From: Chthoniobacter flavus
GTDB lineage: Bacteria; Verrucomicrobiota; Verrucomicrobiia; Chthoniobacterales; Terrimicrobiaceae
Length of the DNA: 16,202 nucleotides
Direction: 5' to 3'
NCBI GenBank assembly: GCA_945863785.1
Contig: CAMBAQ010000023.1
Span: 1 to 16,202, forward strand
The notes below the pieces were generated by a model, which saw nothing but the letters and a program-made list of their open reading frames with translations, was not told where the DNA came from and made no database searches. This document shows positions 8,092 through 14,345 of this stretch, piece by piece. Positions within the stretch are counted from its first letter, which is position 1, and every line of letters begins with the position of its first letter. Both the position numbers and the translations under genes were made by a program.

Positions 8092-8976
8092 ATGCAATCC
8101 ATGTCATTCGCAGGAACCCACACGGCACTCGTCACCCCATTTCGGGACGGACATTTCGACACTCCCGCATTTCAGTCTCTCATCGAGGCACAGATCGCTG
8201 CGGGCATCACTGGCATTATCCCGGTCGGAACGACTGGGGAATCCCCCACGCTCGATCATGAGGAACACCTCAAAGTCATCGAGGTCGCAGTGCAGACGGC
8301 GGCAGGACGTTGTCAGGTCATTGCGGGAACAGGTTCCAATTCCACCACGGAAGCCGTATCCCTCACTCACGCCGCCGAAAAACTCGGCGCGACCGCAGCC
8401 CTCCTCGTTGCTCCCTACTACAACAAACCAAGCCAAGAGGGCCTCTACCGCCACTTCGCCGCCATCGCTCAAGCCGTCAAAATTCCCCTCGTTCTTTACA
8501 GCATTCCGGGGCGTTGCGGGATCGAAATCGGCGTCGAGACGACCGTCCGCTTGGCAAAAGACTTACCCAACATTCGCGCCATCAAAGAGGCGGGAGGCTC
8601 GGTGGAAAGGGTCAACCAACTCCGAGCGGCGCTGCCAGAGGATTTTGAAATCCTTTCCGGCGACGATTCCCTCACCCTTCCCTTCATGTCTGTGGGCGCC
8701 GTCGGTGTCATCAGCGTGGCCACGAATGTGATACCAACAGAGGTCGCCACAATGGTGCGTCACCAACTGGCCGGAGAGTCCGCAAAAGCCCTCGCGATCC
8801 ATCGCAAATACTATCCTCTTTTCAAAGATCTCTTCATCGAGCCAAATCCGGTGCCAGTGAAGTTTGCTCTCGCCCGACTGGGAAGAATGAAACCCGATGT
8901 CCGCCTGCCCCTTTGTGAAATGACTCCCGCGAGCATCCATCAACTCACAAAAACACTAGAAAAATCCGGTCTATGA
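8092..8976 (+). CDS. dapA: 4-hydroxy-tetrahydrodipicolinate synthase
   Basis: DapA condenses pyruvate with aspartate semialdehyde, the first committed step of lysine/diaminopimelate synthesis. The Schiff-base lysine K165 is in IRAIKEAGGS, the threonine pair T47-T48 in PVGTTGESPTLDHEEH, and the catalytic tyrosine Y136 in LVLYSIPGR. YNKPSQEGLYRHF is another family signature. Its length of 294 residues is typical. ATG at 8092 follows the dapF stop by 2 bp. A second ATG three codons later (8101, MSFAGTHTALVTPF) aligns slightly better with usual family starts and cannot be excluded. Its stop overlaps the dapB start by 4 bp. Confidence 0.96.
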   Translation: MQSMSFAGTHTALVTPFRDGHFDTPAFQSLIEAQIAAGITGIIPVGTTGESPTLDHEEHLKVIEVAVQTAAGRCQVIAGTGSNSTTEAVSLTHAAEKLGATAALLVAPYYNKPSQEGLYRHFAAIAQAVKIPLVLYSIPGRCGIEIGVETTVRLAKDLPNIRAIKEAGGSVERVNQLRAALPEDFEILSGDDSLTLPFMSVGAVGVISVATNVIPTEVATMVRHQLAGESAKALAIHRKYYPLFKDLFIEPNPVPVKFALARLGRMKPDVRLPLCEMTPASIHQLTKTLEKSGL

Positions 8977-9710
8977 GCACCCGCGTTATCATCAATGGAG
9001 CGAAAGGCCGCATGGGTCAGGCCCTCATCTCTTGCATCCATGCCGACAATTCCTACTCCCTCGCGGGAGGACTCGATGCCGGTGACGACCTCTCCAGCCT
9101 GCTGCCACAGTGCGATGCCGTGATTGATTTTACAGACGCCAGCGCCACGGTCTTGGTCGCGGAGGCTTGCTCGAAAGCCGGGAAGCCACTCGTTATTGGA
9201 ACGACAGGTCACTCGGACCAGGATCGCGCGCACATTTTGTCCGTATCCAAAATCATCCCGATTGTCTTTGCTCCGAACTTTTCCGTTGGCGTGAACACCC
9301 TCTTCTGGCTTACCAGAAAAGCCGCAGAGATCCTCGGCCCCGACTTCGACCTTGAAGTAGTGGAAATGCATCATCGCCTCAAAAAAGACTCCCCCAGCGG
9401 CACGGCTCGCCGCCTTGCGGAGATTCTCACCGAGGTTCGCGGACTCGACTACGCCAAGGATGTCCTCCACGGACGCGAAGGGCTAGTGGGACAACGAACA
9501 AACCCCGAAATCGGCATGCACGCGATCCGTGGCGGCGACGTGGTTGGTGATCACACTGTCATTTACGCCAATGTAGGCGAACGCGTGGAACTCACCCACA
9601 AGGCCTCCAGCCGCGACACATTTGCCAAGGGCGCCCTCCGAGCCTCGGCTTGGGTGCTCGATAAAAAACCCGGTCTCTACGACATGGAGGACGTGCTCGG
9701 GCTACGATGA
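8973..9710 (+). CDS. dapB: 4-hydroxy-tetrahydrodipicolinate reductase
   Basis: DapB reduces the DapA product with NAD(P)H. The Rossmann nucleotide motif GAKGRMG is at residues 9-15. The substrate-binding and catalytic signature EMHHRLKKDSPSGTA (131-145) includes H133, H134 and K137, matching H159, H160 and K163 of the E. coli enzyme. IGTTGH and APNFSVGVN are also conserved. At 245 residues it is a compact but normal member. ATG at 8973 overlaps the dapA stop (ATGA), and its own stop overlaps the folK start in the same way, so all three are probably translationally coupled. Confidence 0.96.
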   Translation: MSTRVIINGAKGRMGQALISCIHADNSYSLAGGLDAGDDLSSLLPQCDAVIDFTDASATVLVAEACSKAGKPLVIGTTGHSDQDRAHILSVSKIIPIVFAPNFSVGVNTLFWLTRKAAEILGPDFDLEVVEMHHRLKKDSPSGTARRLAEILTEVRGLDYAKDVLHGREGLVGQRTNPEIGMHAIRGGDVVGDHTVIYANVGERVELTHKASSRDTFAKGALRASAWVLDKKPGLYDMEDVLGLR

Positions 9711-10219
9711 GGATCGGCATCGCGCTCGGGTCGAATCTGGATGACCGCTTGGCACTCCTGCGATCGGCCCGCAAGCGCATTCAGAGCTTCCACGAGGATT
9801 CCGGCCCCTTTCTTTGCTCCCGCATCTATGAGACCGCCCCAGCGGATTGCCCGCCGGGATCCCCCTTTTTTTTGAATGCGGCGCTGGAGATGTCTTCGAG
9901 CCTACCGCCGCTCGATCTTCTGTCAGAGCTTCAACGCATCGAGCACGATTTTGGTCGCCCCCATGACCACGGCTTCCACACTCCACGCACGATCGATCTT
10001 GATATCCTTTACTGCGATAACTTGGCTTTCCGCCTTGCCGATCTCGAGCTCCCGCACCCTCGCATTTTTGAGCGTCCGTTCGTTTTGTTCCCCTTGATCG
10101 ACATCTGCCCCGACCGCATCCTACCCGGAAAATCCATCTCCATCCGCCAACATTGCGATCTCATCCATGCCACTGGCCTTTCTCCGCAGGATTTGCCAAA
10201 ACCGCTTCATCACTTCTAG
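9707..10219 (+). CDS. folK: 2-amino-4-hydroxy-6-hydroxymethyldihydropteridine pyrophosphokinase
   Basis: FolK (HPPK) transfers pyrophosphate from ATP to the hydroxymethyl-pterin in folate synthesis. The 170-residue protein has ALGSNLDDR at the N-terminus, YETAPADCPPGSPFFLNAAL, and the signature FHTPRTIDLDILYCDN, with the two magnesium-binding aspartates D97 and D99. LPHPRIFERPFVLFPL completes the fold. It lacks a FolB or FolP fusion. It overlaps dapB by 4 bp (ATGA), so a folate gene is embedded in the lysine operon. Confidence 0.94.
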   Translation: MRIGIALGSNLDDRLALLRSARKRIQSFHEDSGPFLCSRIYETAPADCPPGSPFFLNAALEMSSSLPPLDLLSELQRIEHDFGRPHDHGFHTPRTIDLDILYCDNLAFRLADLELPHPRIFERPFVLFPLIDICPDRILPGKSISIRQHCDLIHATGLSPQDLPKPLHHF

Positions 10220-10231
10220 ATTTCCTGAACC

Positions 10232-10990
10232 TTGAAAAATCCAGCCACCAGTCTGAGTGATGCCAAAGCCAACGGTCGCCGCCTCGCCTGTCTCACAGCC
10301 TATGATTACCCCACGGCGCGCCTCCTCGACGACTGCGGATTGGATTTGATCCTCGTTGGAGATTCGTTGGGAATGGTCGTACTCGGCTACCCCGATACAA
10401 CCAAGGTCACCATGACCGACATGCTTCATCACACGCGAGCCGTCGCCCGAGGCGTAAAAAACACTTTCGTCGCCAGCGATCTTCCAGCCGGCAGCTGCGT
10501 CACTCCCGGCCTCGCCCTCGAAAATGCGCGACTCCTTCGGGATGCAGGTGCCGATGCGGTCAAAATCGAAGGCGGCCTCGAATGCCTCCCCATGGTCGAA
10601 GCGATCTTGGCTGATGGTATTCGAGTGATTGGTCACCTAGGCATGCTCCCGCAGCGCGTGATTGAGGAAGGCGGCTACCACATCAAGGGAAAATCTACCG
10701 CCGAAAGCGAACGACTCCTCCGTGATGCCCATGCCCTCGAGCAAGCTGGAGTTAGTGCCATCGTGTTGGAACTCGTTCACCCTCCCCTAGCGTCCACCCT
10801 CACCAAAGAATTAAAGTGCCCCACCATCGGTATCGGAAGCGGTCCCGATTGCGACGGGCAAATACTCGTGATCCATGACGTGATCGGCCTCTTCCCATGG
10901 TTTCGTCCGAAGTTCGCCGAACCCCGTGCCGATATTGCGAGCGAAATCCAACGCGCCGCTCGGGCCTTTGCCGCTGCAACGAAAGCGTAG
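10232..10990 (+). CDS. panB: 3-methyl-2-oxobutanoate hydroxymethyltransferase
   Basis: PanB makes ketopantoate from ketoisovalerate and methylene-tetrahydrofolate in pantothenate/CoA synthesis. The 252-residue protein has CLTAYDYPTARLLDD, the magnesium ligands D44 (LVGDSLGMV), D83 (ASDLPAGS) and E113 (KIEGG), and the catalytic E180 (VLELVHPP). These match D45, D84, E114 and E181 of the E. coli enzyme with a constant offset of one. The only fitting start is TTG at 10232, 12 bp after folK. A weak start could hold expression below that of its neighbours. PanB uses a folate cofactor, so its place next to folK makes metabolic sense, but co-regulation is inferred. Confidence 0.94.
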   Translation: MKNPATSLSDAKANGRRLACLTAYDYPTARLLDDCGLDLILVGDSLGMVVLGYPDTTKVTMTDMLHHTRAVARGVKNTFVASDLPAGSCVTPGLALENARLLRDAGADAVKIEGGLECLPMVEAILADGIRVIGHLGMLPQRVIEEGGYHIKGKSTAESERLLRDAHALEQAGVSAIVLELVHPPLASTLTKELKCPTIGIGSGPDCDGQILVIHDVIGLFPWFRPKFAEPRADIASEIQRAARAFAAATKA

Positions 10991-11025
10991 TCGGATTTTA
11001 CCGAATCAGCACACCCAAACCTACG

Positions 11026-11685
11026 ATGCCTGAGCAATCTCAATCCATCCCAATAATCGACCATGCTTTGGAGCACTTCAGCAGGCATGCTTCTGGCGAT
11101 GGAATCACCCTAAACGACGCTCTTACTCATCTCGGTTCGGGAGGCTTTTGCTTTGTCGCCTTTCTACTAGCTGTTCCGTTTGTTCAACCTATCCCACTTG
11201 GTCCTTTGACGATGATCTGTGGCATGAGTTTTATGATCATCGGCGGGCAGATGGCACGAGGAAAAACCAACGCCACACTACCAAAAAAAGCTGGCAACCT
11301 ACTCATCCACGGGCACCTCTGGCTCAAAGTGATTGGATTTTGTCGAGGCATCCTCAAATTCACCCGCCGTTTCACCAAGGCACGCTACTCCATCCTCGTG
11401 ACCGGAGAACGTGCCGAACGATTCGTAGGCTGGCTCATTCTCATTGGCGGATTTTTGCTAGCCATTCCTGGAGCGTACCTCCCGCTCAACAACTTTTTTC
11501 CCGCACTCATGATCATTTTTGCCTGTATTGGCTGGCTCGAGAGGGATGGCCTCATGATCATTATTTCCCTCATCTGGGGAGGCGTAACCCTCCTCTACTT
11601 CGCCGCTGTCACAATCGCCCTCGTTTTTTTTGGAAACCAAATCGCCACATGGATCGGCCTAACTGGAAAAATTCCCGCTCAATAA
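11026..11685 (+). CDS. ExoD-family membrane protein (exopolysaccharide synthesis, ExoD)
   Basis: The 219-residue protein resembles the ExoD family, named for a rhizobial gene that affects exopolysaccharide and alkali tolerance; the biochemical role of the family is unsettled. A hydrophilic N-terminus with LNDALTHLGSGGFCFVAFLL is followed by hydrophobic segments at about 45-80, 135-160, 160-175 and 178-210, so it is a polytopic inner-membrane protein. IPLGPLTMICG and GAYLPLNNFFPALMI are typical of the family. The frame stays open upstream into panB, but ATG at 11026, 35 bp after the panB stop, gives the natural family start. It is the last gene of the operon. Confidence 0.82.
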   Translation: MPEQSQSIPIIDHALEHFSRHASGDGITLNDALTHLGSGGFCFVAFLLAVPFVQPIPLGPLTMICGMSFMIIGGQMARGKTNATLPKKAGNLLIHGHLWLKVIGFCRGILKFTRRFTKARYSILVTGERAERFVGWLILIGGFLLAIPGAYLPLNNFFPALMIIFACIGWLERDGLMIIISLIWGGVTLLYFAAVTIALVFFGNQIATWIGLTGKIPAQ

Positions 11686-11808
11686 GATGCATCGCGGCGG
11701 CGAACACTCTCAAAACTCGGCATTTTTACTTGCCAGCTACCGAAGCACGAAGCTACTAATATTGGTTCTTGTTTTTTCTTTGGTTGCTTAGATGCAATTC
11801 GAGATCTT

Positions 11809-11880
<72 letters not shown>

Positions 11881-11928
11881 CTTCTTCTGCAAGAAGGAGT
11901 TGCGATGATAAATAAAAAAACTTTATTT
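11881..11928 (+). terminator. Possible terminator hairpins just after tRNA-Lys
   Basis: Immediately after the tRNA is a perfect 6-bp hairpin CTTCTT-ctgc-AAGAAG (11881-11896), without a T-run. A 7-bp A/T-only hairpin (AAATAAA, loop AAAAC, TTTATTT, 11910-11928) follows and ends in more T. Together they could end the tRNA transcript. Both are weak candidates. Confidence 0.35.
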
Positions 11929-11935
11929 TTCGTGA

Positions 11936-11955
11936 GTTGCACTTGCGTTGCACTT
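11936..11955. repeat. Short direct repeat GTTGCACTT, 11-bp period
   Basis: GTTGCACTT occurs at 11936-11944 and again at 11947-11955, about 55 bp past the tRNA 3' end. Closely spaced short direct repeats near an attachment core can be recombinase arm sites, but nothing else supports that here. The bases from 11881 to about 12040 hold no gene I recognise. Confidence 0.4.
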
Positions 11956-12074
11956 TTTCGGTAGTGTGTTTTTTGTGATGGCGGGAGTTAGCGGGAACGT
12001 GGAACGCGACTAGCTGCGTATGCTACCTGCCTGGCCGAAGTTTCACCGATCCGTTTACCTACCTGAAAAAACCC

Positions 12075-12839
12075 GTGATCGCGTTGGCTAGGTCATTGAA
12101 CAGCGATGATGATAGGTCGTTTAATGAACGCCTAGCTGACGGAGTCATGGGCGCGGTATCCGAGATCGCAGAACCTTTCCTAGGGGATCAGTTGTTCTCA
12201 GGCGCGTTGCTGGAACTCAAGGCTAACAAAGACTCATCGGGTCGCTCGATCTACAACCCACAAGATAGCGCGGCGTCGATTGCAGCAAACATAACTGGAC
12301 ATATCGCCAAGGTATTCACACCTGGCTCATTCGATACAGCGGGTAGAATAATTAAAGCAGCGGGTGATGTGAGCGACAGCGGACGCGCTTACAACCTAGC
12401 GAATGAGTTAGCAGGACTTGCACTTGGGCAGCGCATCACCGAGGTCAATATCGAGCAGGCTCTTGGCTTCAAGGCTTCAAAGTTCAGCCGAGATGACCGA
12501 GATGCTTCAGCTATCTTCACGAAGGAATTTAACTCGAAGGGCACCCGCTCGACGGAACAAATCGCCGACGCCTACGAACGCGCTAACGATGCAAAGTATA
12601 AACTCACAAGCGACTTCAGAGACGATTTAAATGCCGCCATTGCGCTAGGGGGTATCTCCCAGAAAAAAGCGGTAGAAATCCTCAAGGCTTACCGAGTCGG
12701 GCAGGATGACATTCAGATGATCCGAAGCGGTCGCTACAAGCCATACGAACCGAGTGACGCTGCGATAGAGCTCGCTCCAAAGGACAGAGTCAAAACCGCC
12801 AAAGCAGCCGCGAAGCTCGCTACGAGTAAGCCACTATGA
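12075..12839 (+). CDS. C-terminal fragment of a phage-type large polyvalent protein (LPD38-like), probably truncated
   Basis: The 254 residues resemble, from memory, the C-terminal domain of very large polyvalent proteins of phages and conjugative elements. Telling segments are AEPFLGDQLFSGALLEL, SIYNPQDS, KVFTPGSFDTAGRI, YNLANELAGLALGQR, ALGFKASKFSRDDRDAS and IRSGRYKPYEP. The frame has no good start. GTG at 12075 is nominal, and family-like sequence (DPFTYLKKPV) is already readable upstream from about 12048, with the frame open back to a stop at 11976. That suggests the front of a protein normally over a thousand residues long was lost by deletion near the tRNA. Its stop overlaps the next gene by 4 bp, as in an intact phage operon. 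It is likely a non-functional remnant. Family identity is moderate, not computed. Confidence 0.6.
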   Translation: MIALARSLNSDDDRSFNERLADGVMGAVSEIAEPFLGDQLFSGALLELKANKDSSGRSIYNPQDSAASIAANITGHIAKVFTPGSFDTAGRIIKAAGDVSDSGRAYNLANELAGLALGQRITEVNIEQALGFKASKFSRDDRDASAIFTKEFNSKGTRSTEQIADAYERANDAKYKLTSDFRDDLNAAIALGGISQKKAVEILKAYRVGQDDIQMIRSGRYKPYEPSDAAIELAPKDRVKTAKAAAKLATSKPL

Positions 12840-13063
12840 GACGCTTGAAAAACATCAACCAGTGGCCTCCGAACGGCTGGCAGTACGAAGAACTCTCCAC
12901 GGGCTTTCGCTTCAAGGCTTCATCGCTTCAAGCCCTCGCTGAAAAGGTGCTACTGCACCGCGAGGCGAATGGTCTAGGACGCGAGGACAGGGTCGAAGAG
13001 GATATCCAAGAACAGATCATCCTCAAGGCCCCTGATGAGTTTGATGGGTGGGAAGATTACTAG
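12836..13063 (+). CDS. Small phage-type protein with WPPNGW motif, unknown function
   Basis: This 75-residue protein overlaps the preceding gene by ATGA. The N-terminus (INQWPPNGWQYEELSTGF) followed by SLQALAEKVLLHREANGL resembles small proteins I recall next to polyvalent-protein and packaging genes in phages, where a Pro-Pro-Gly-Gly-Trp-like motif precedes a helix ending in His-Arg-x-Ala-Asn. The function is unknown. The C-terminus is acidic. It is complete and keeps its phage-style coupling to the upstream fragment, so the two probably arrived together. Confidence 0.6.
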   Translation: MRRLKNINQWPPNGWQYEELSTGFRFKASSLQALAEKVLLHREANGLGREDRVEEDIQEQIILKAPDEFDGWEDY

Positions 13064-13098
13064 GTGCGCCAAACAAAATAGCGTGCTCTATTAGCTCT

Positions 13099-13377
13099 AT
13101 GAAAATCATTGCTACGCTTATGCTTGCCGCCGCCTCGACCTCTTTTGCTGGCGATTGCTACGATGCTTTTATTCAGCGGACGAGTGAGCAAATCGTCGCT
13201 ACACAGGTCGGAAAGAATACGTTCTTCTCAGACGGACTCACTGCTACGACGGTAGGAAAAAACACGTTCTTCTCAGATGGCGTTGTCGCCACCCAAGTAG
13301 GAAAGAATACCTTTATATCTGGCGGGGAGCCCTGCGAGTTGATGCGGGCTTCTAGGCTCCTACACAGCGACGAATGA
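13099..13377 (+). CDS. Small exported protein with three 15-residue VGKNTFFSDG-type repeats
   Basis: From ATG at 13099 the frame encodes 92 residues. A signal peptide (MKIIATLMLAAASTSFA, cleavage after A17) leaves a mature protein of about 75 residues. Its centre is three tandem 15-residue repeats (A34-T48, A49-V63, A64-P78) of the form A-T-x-V-G-K-N-T-F-(F/I)-S-(D/G)-G. They are flanked by the only two mature cysteines, C20 and C79, which could form a disulfide closing the repeat unit. Short periplasmic proteins with similar G-N-T-x-F-x-S-D-G repeats exist in other bacteria without a known function. The frame is open further upstream to 13048, but the signal peptide decides the start. No clear ribosome binding site is seen. 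Confidence 0.65.
   Translation: MKIIATLMLAAASTSFAGDCYDAFIQRTSEQIVATQVGKNTFFSDGLTATTVGKNTFFSDGVVATQVGKNTFISGGEPCELMRASRLLHSDE
13198..13332 (+). repeat. Three tandem 45-bp coding repeats
   Basis: Units begin at 13198, 13243 and 13288, each 45 bp (15 codons). The shared core AARAAYACSTTYWTMTCWG is similar across units, with mostly synonymous differences. The first two units are closer in protein sequence to each other (TFFSDG) than to the third (TFISGG). Synonymous drift between units shows that the repeat is old and that its protein sequence has been under selection. Confidence 0.85.
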
Positions 13378-13673
13378 AGAGAACCGCCGAATTACGTGCC
13401 GACTCATAACGCATTGGTTTTCTGGGAATTTGAAAAGCATTGAAATTACCGAAGCGGATTATCGGGGCGAGGGTAAAGCATTTTGGCGAATACCTCATCG
13501 GGTTTACCAATCAAATGGGAGCGTTTTCTCGACCAGGGGTATCGTGCCGCACTTCAAAGAGACTTTCCAAGTTGTTCTGGCCTGCGTTTCTTGAGGGGTG
13601 CGCCGCTCGGAATTAGTAGGCTGACTACTGTGTAGCTCGATTCAAAAAAGCCACAATGCACGGGACTTCTGGC
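13378..13673. other. Intergenic stretch with one doubtful short ORF (13430-13594)
   Basis: These 296 bases lie between two convergent small genes. One plus-strand frame from TTG at 13430 to TGA at 13592-13594 gives 54 residues (starting LKSIEITEADYRGEGKAFW). It has a protein-like composition but no ATG, and it stays open upstream into the previous gene. It may be the tail of a decayed gene. A 5-bp hairpin AGTAG-gctga-CTACT lies at 13615-13629. I recognise no known gene here. Confidence 0.4.
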
Positions 13674-13675
13674 TT
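13644..13675 (-). terminator. Stem-loop with T-run at the end of the small zinc-finger gene
   Basis: On the minus strand AAGCCA (13675-13670) pairs with TGGCTT (13653-13648) across a 16-base loop and runs into further T (13647-13644). The stem overlaps the stop codon of the minus-strand gene ending at 13674. On the plus strand the same stem is followed by AGCTTTTT, so it could also work in that direction, between the convergent genes. Confidence 0.45.
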
Positions 13676-14228
13676 AGCTTTTTCCGATTTGGAAAAGTTC
13701 CGAAAGGCGGCTTGAGTTTAGTGGGTAGGTTTCACCGGTTTTTTTACGCTGTGCCGATGCAGAGGCAATCGTGGTGATAGCGGGATTATAGCAAGCCCTG
13801 AGTTTGATCGCGAGACTCTTGAGCAGTTCTTCATCCCTGAATAGAAGGCTTGCATCGTTTTGGAGACACGCCCAGATGAATAATTTTGATTGTTTACTCT
13901 GACCGTTTGATACAAGGGCAACTGAGACGCGAAAGATGGAAATGGTCTTTGATTTCGCTGCCGGTAATGTAAAAGAATCTCGCCCCTTGGACACATTTGA
14001 CTTCGGCGGAGATATCTGTGCGATTGGACATTCGTAGTGTAGGTCTCTTTCCTCTTTCGTAAAATACCCGCCACAGCGCGCGCATTTAGTCATGTTTGTA
14101 CCACGCACTTTTTTCTGTGCGTAATTGCGAGCAATGATCTGGCCAACATCAAGAAATTCACTCCGCTCAGTGCCGTGCTCATAGGCACGCTGTCTGCGAT
14201 TAGTAGCATCTGAGTAGCGTGATGGCAT
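13674..14228 (-). CDS. Hypothetical protein with a CxxC-x11-HxxC zinc-binding motif
   Basis: The 184-residue protein has no family I recognise. The one clear feature is C49-x2-C52 and H64-x2-C67 within MTKCARCGGYFTKEERDLHYEC, a likely single-zinc ribbon or knuckle. A basic, Ser/Lys-rich middle follows, then a segment rich in hydrophobic residues (SIFRVSVALVSNG, KLFIWACLQND) and a helix-like LLFRDEELLKSLAIKLRAC. The start may be ATG at 14228 or an internal ATG at 14093 just before the zinc motif, giving 139 residues. Neither has a strong ribosome binding site. It lies 117 bp downstream of brxL on the same strand, and a terminator-like stem sits at its end. The local DNA is visibly more A/T-rich than the core genes. 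Confidence 0.55.
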   Translation of the reverse strand: MPSRYSDATNRRQRAYEHGTERSEFLDVGQIIARNYAQKKVRGTNMTKCARCGGYFTKEERDLHYECPIAQISPPKSNVSKGRDSFTLPAAKSKTISIFRVSVALVSNGQSKQSKLFIWACLQNDASLLFRDEELLKSLAIKLRACYNPAITTIASASAQRKKTGETYPLNSSRLSELFQIGKS

Positions 14229-14288
14229 AATTTTTACAGTTCCAAATATCGAGCTAAATACGGTATGAGTTGTGGTTATTTGATGGAC

Positions 14289-14310
14289 AAAAACAAAGCA
14301 TTTCGTTTTT
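14289..14310 (-). terminator. Possible weak terminator after brxL
   Basis: On the minus strand AAAAACGAA, loop ATGC and TTTGTTTTT form a 9-bp stem with one G-T pair, 36 bp past the brxL stop. The stem is nearly all A-T, so termination would be inefficient. Some read-through into the small zinc-finger gene is plausible. Confidence 0.35.
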
Positions 14311-14345
14311 CATATTACTTGCCTAAATAAATTTCAGTAGGCGGA

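Noticed and set aside
10897..11025. N-terminal extension of the ExoD-family gene into panB
   Set aside because: The extension overlaps panB and is not membrane- or family-like; ATG 11026 gives the natural start.
13718..14085. Alternative minus-strand frames at 13718-14074 and 13894-14085
   Set aside because: They overlap the longer frame that contains the zinc motif and ends in a terminator-like stem; their composition is not protein-like.
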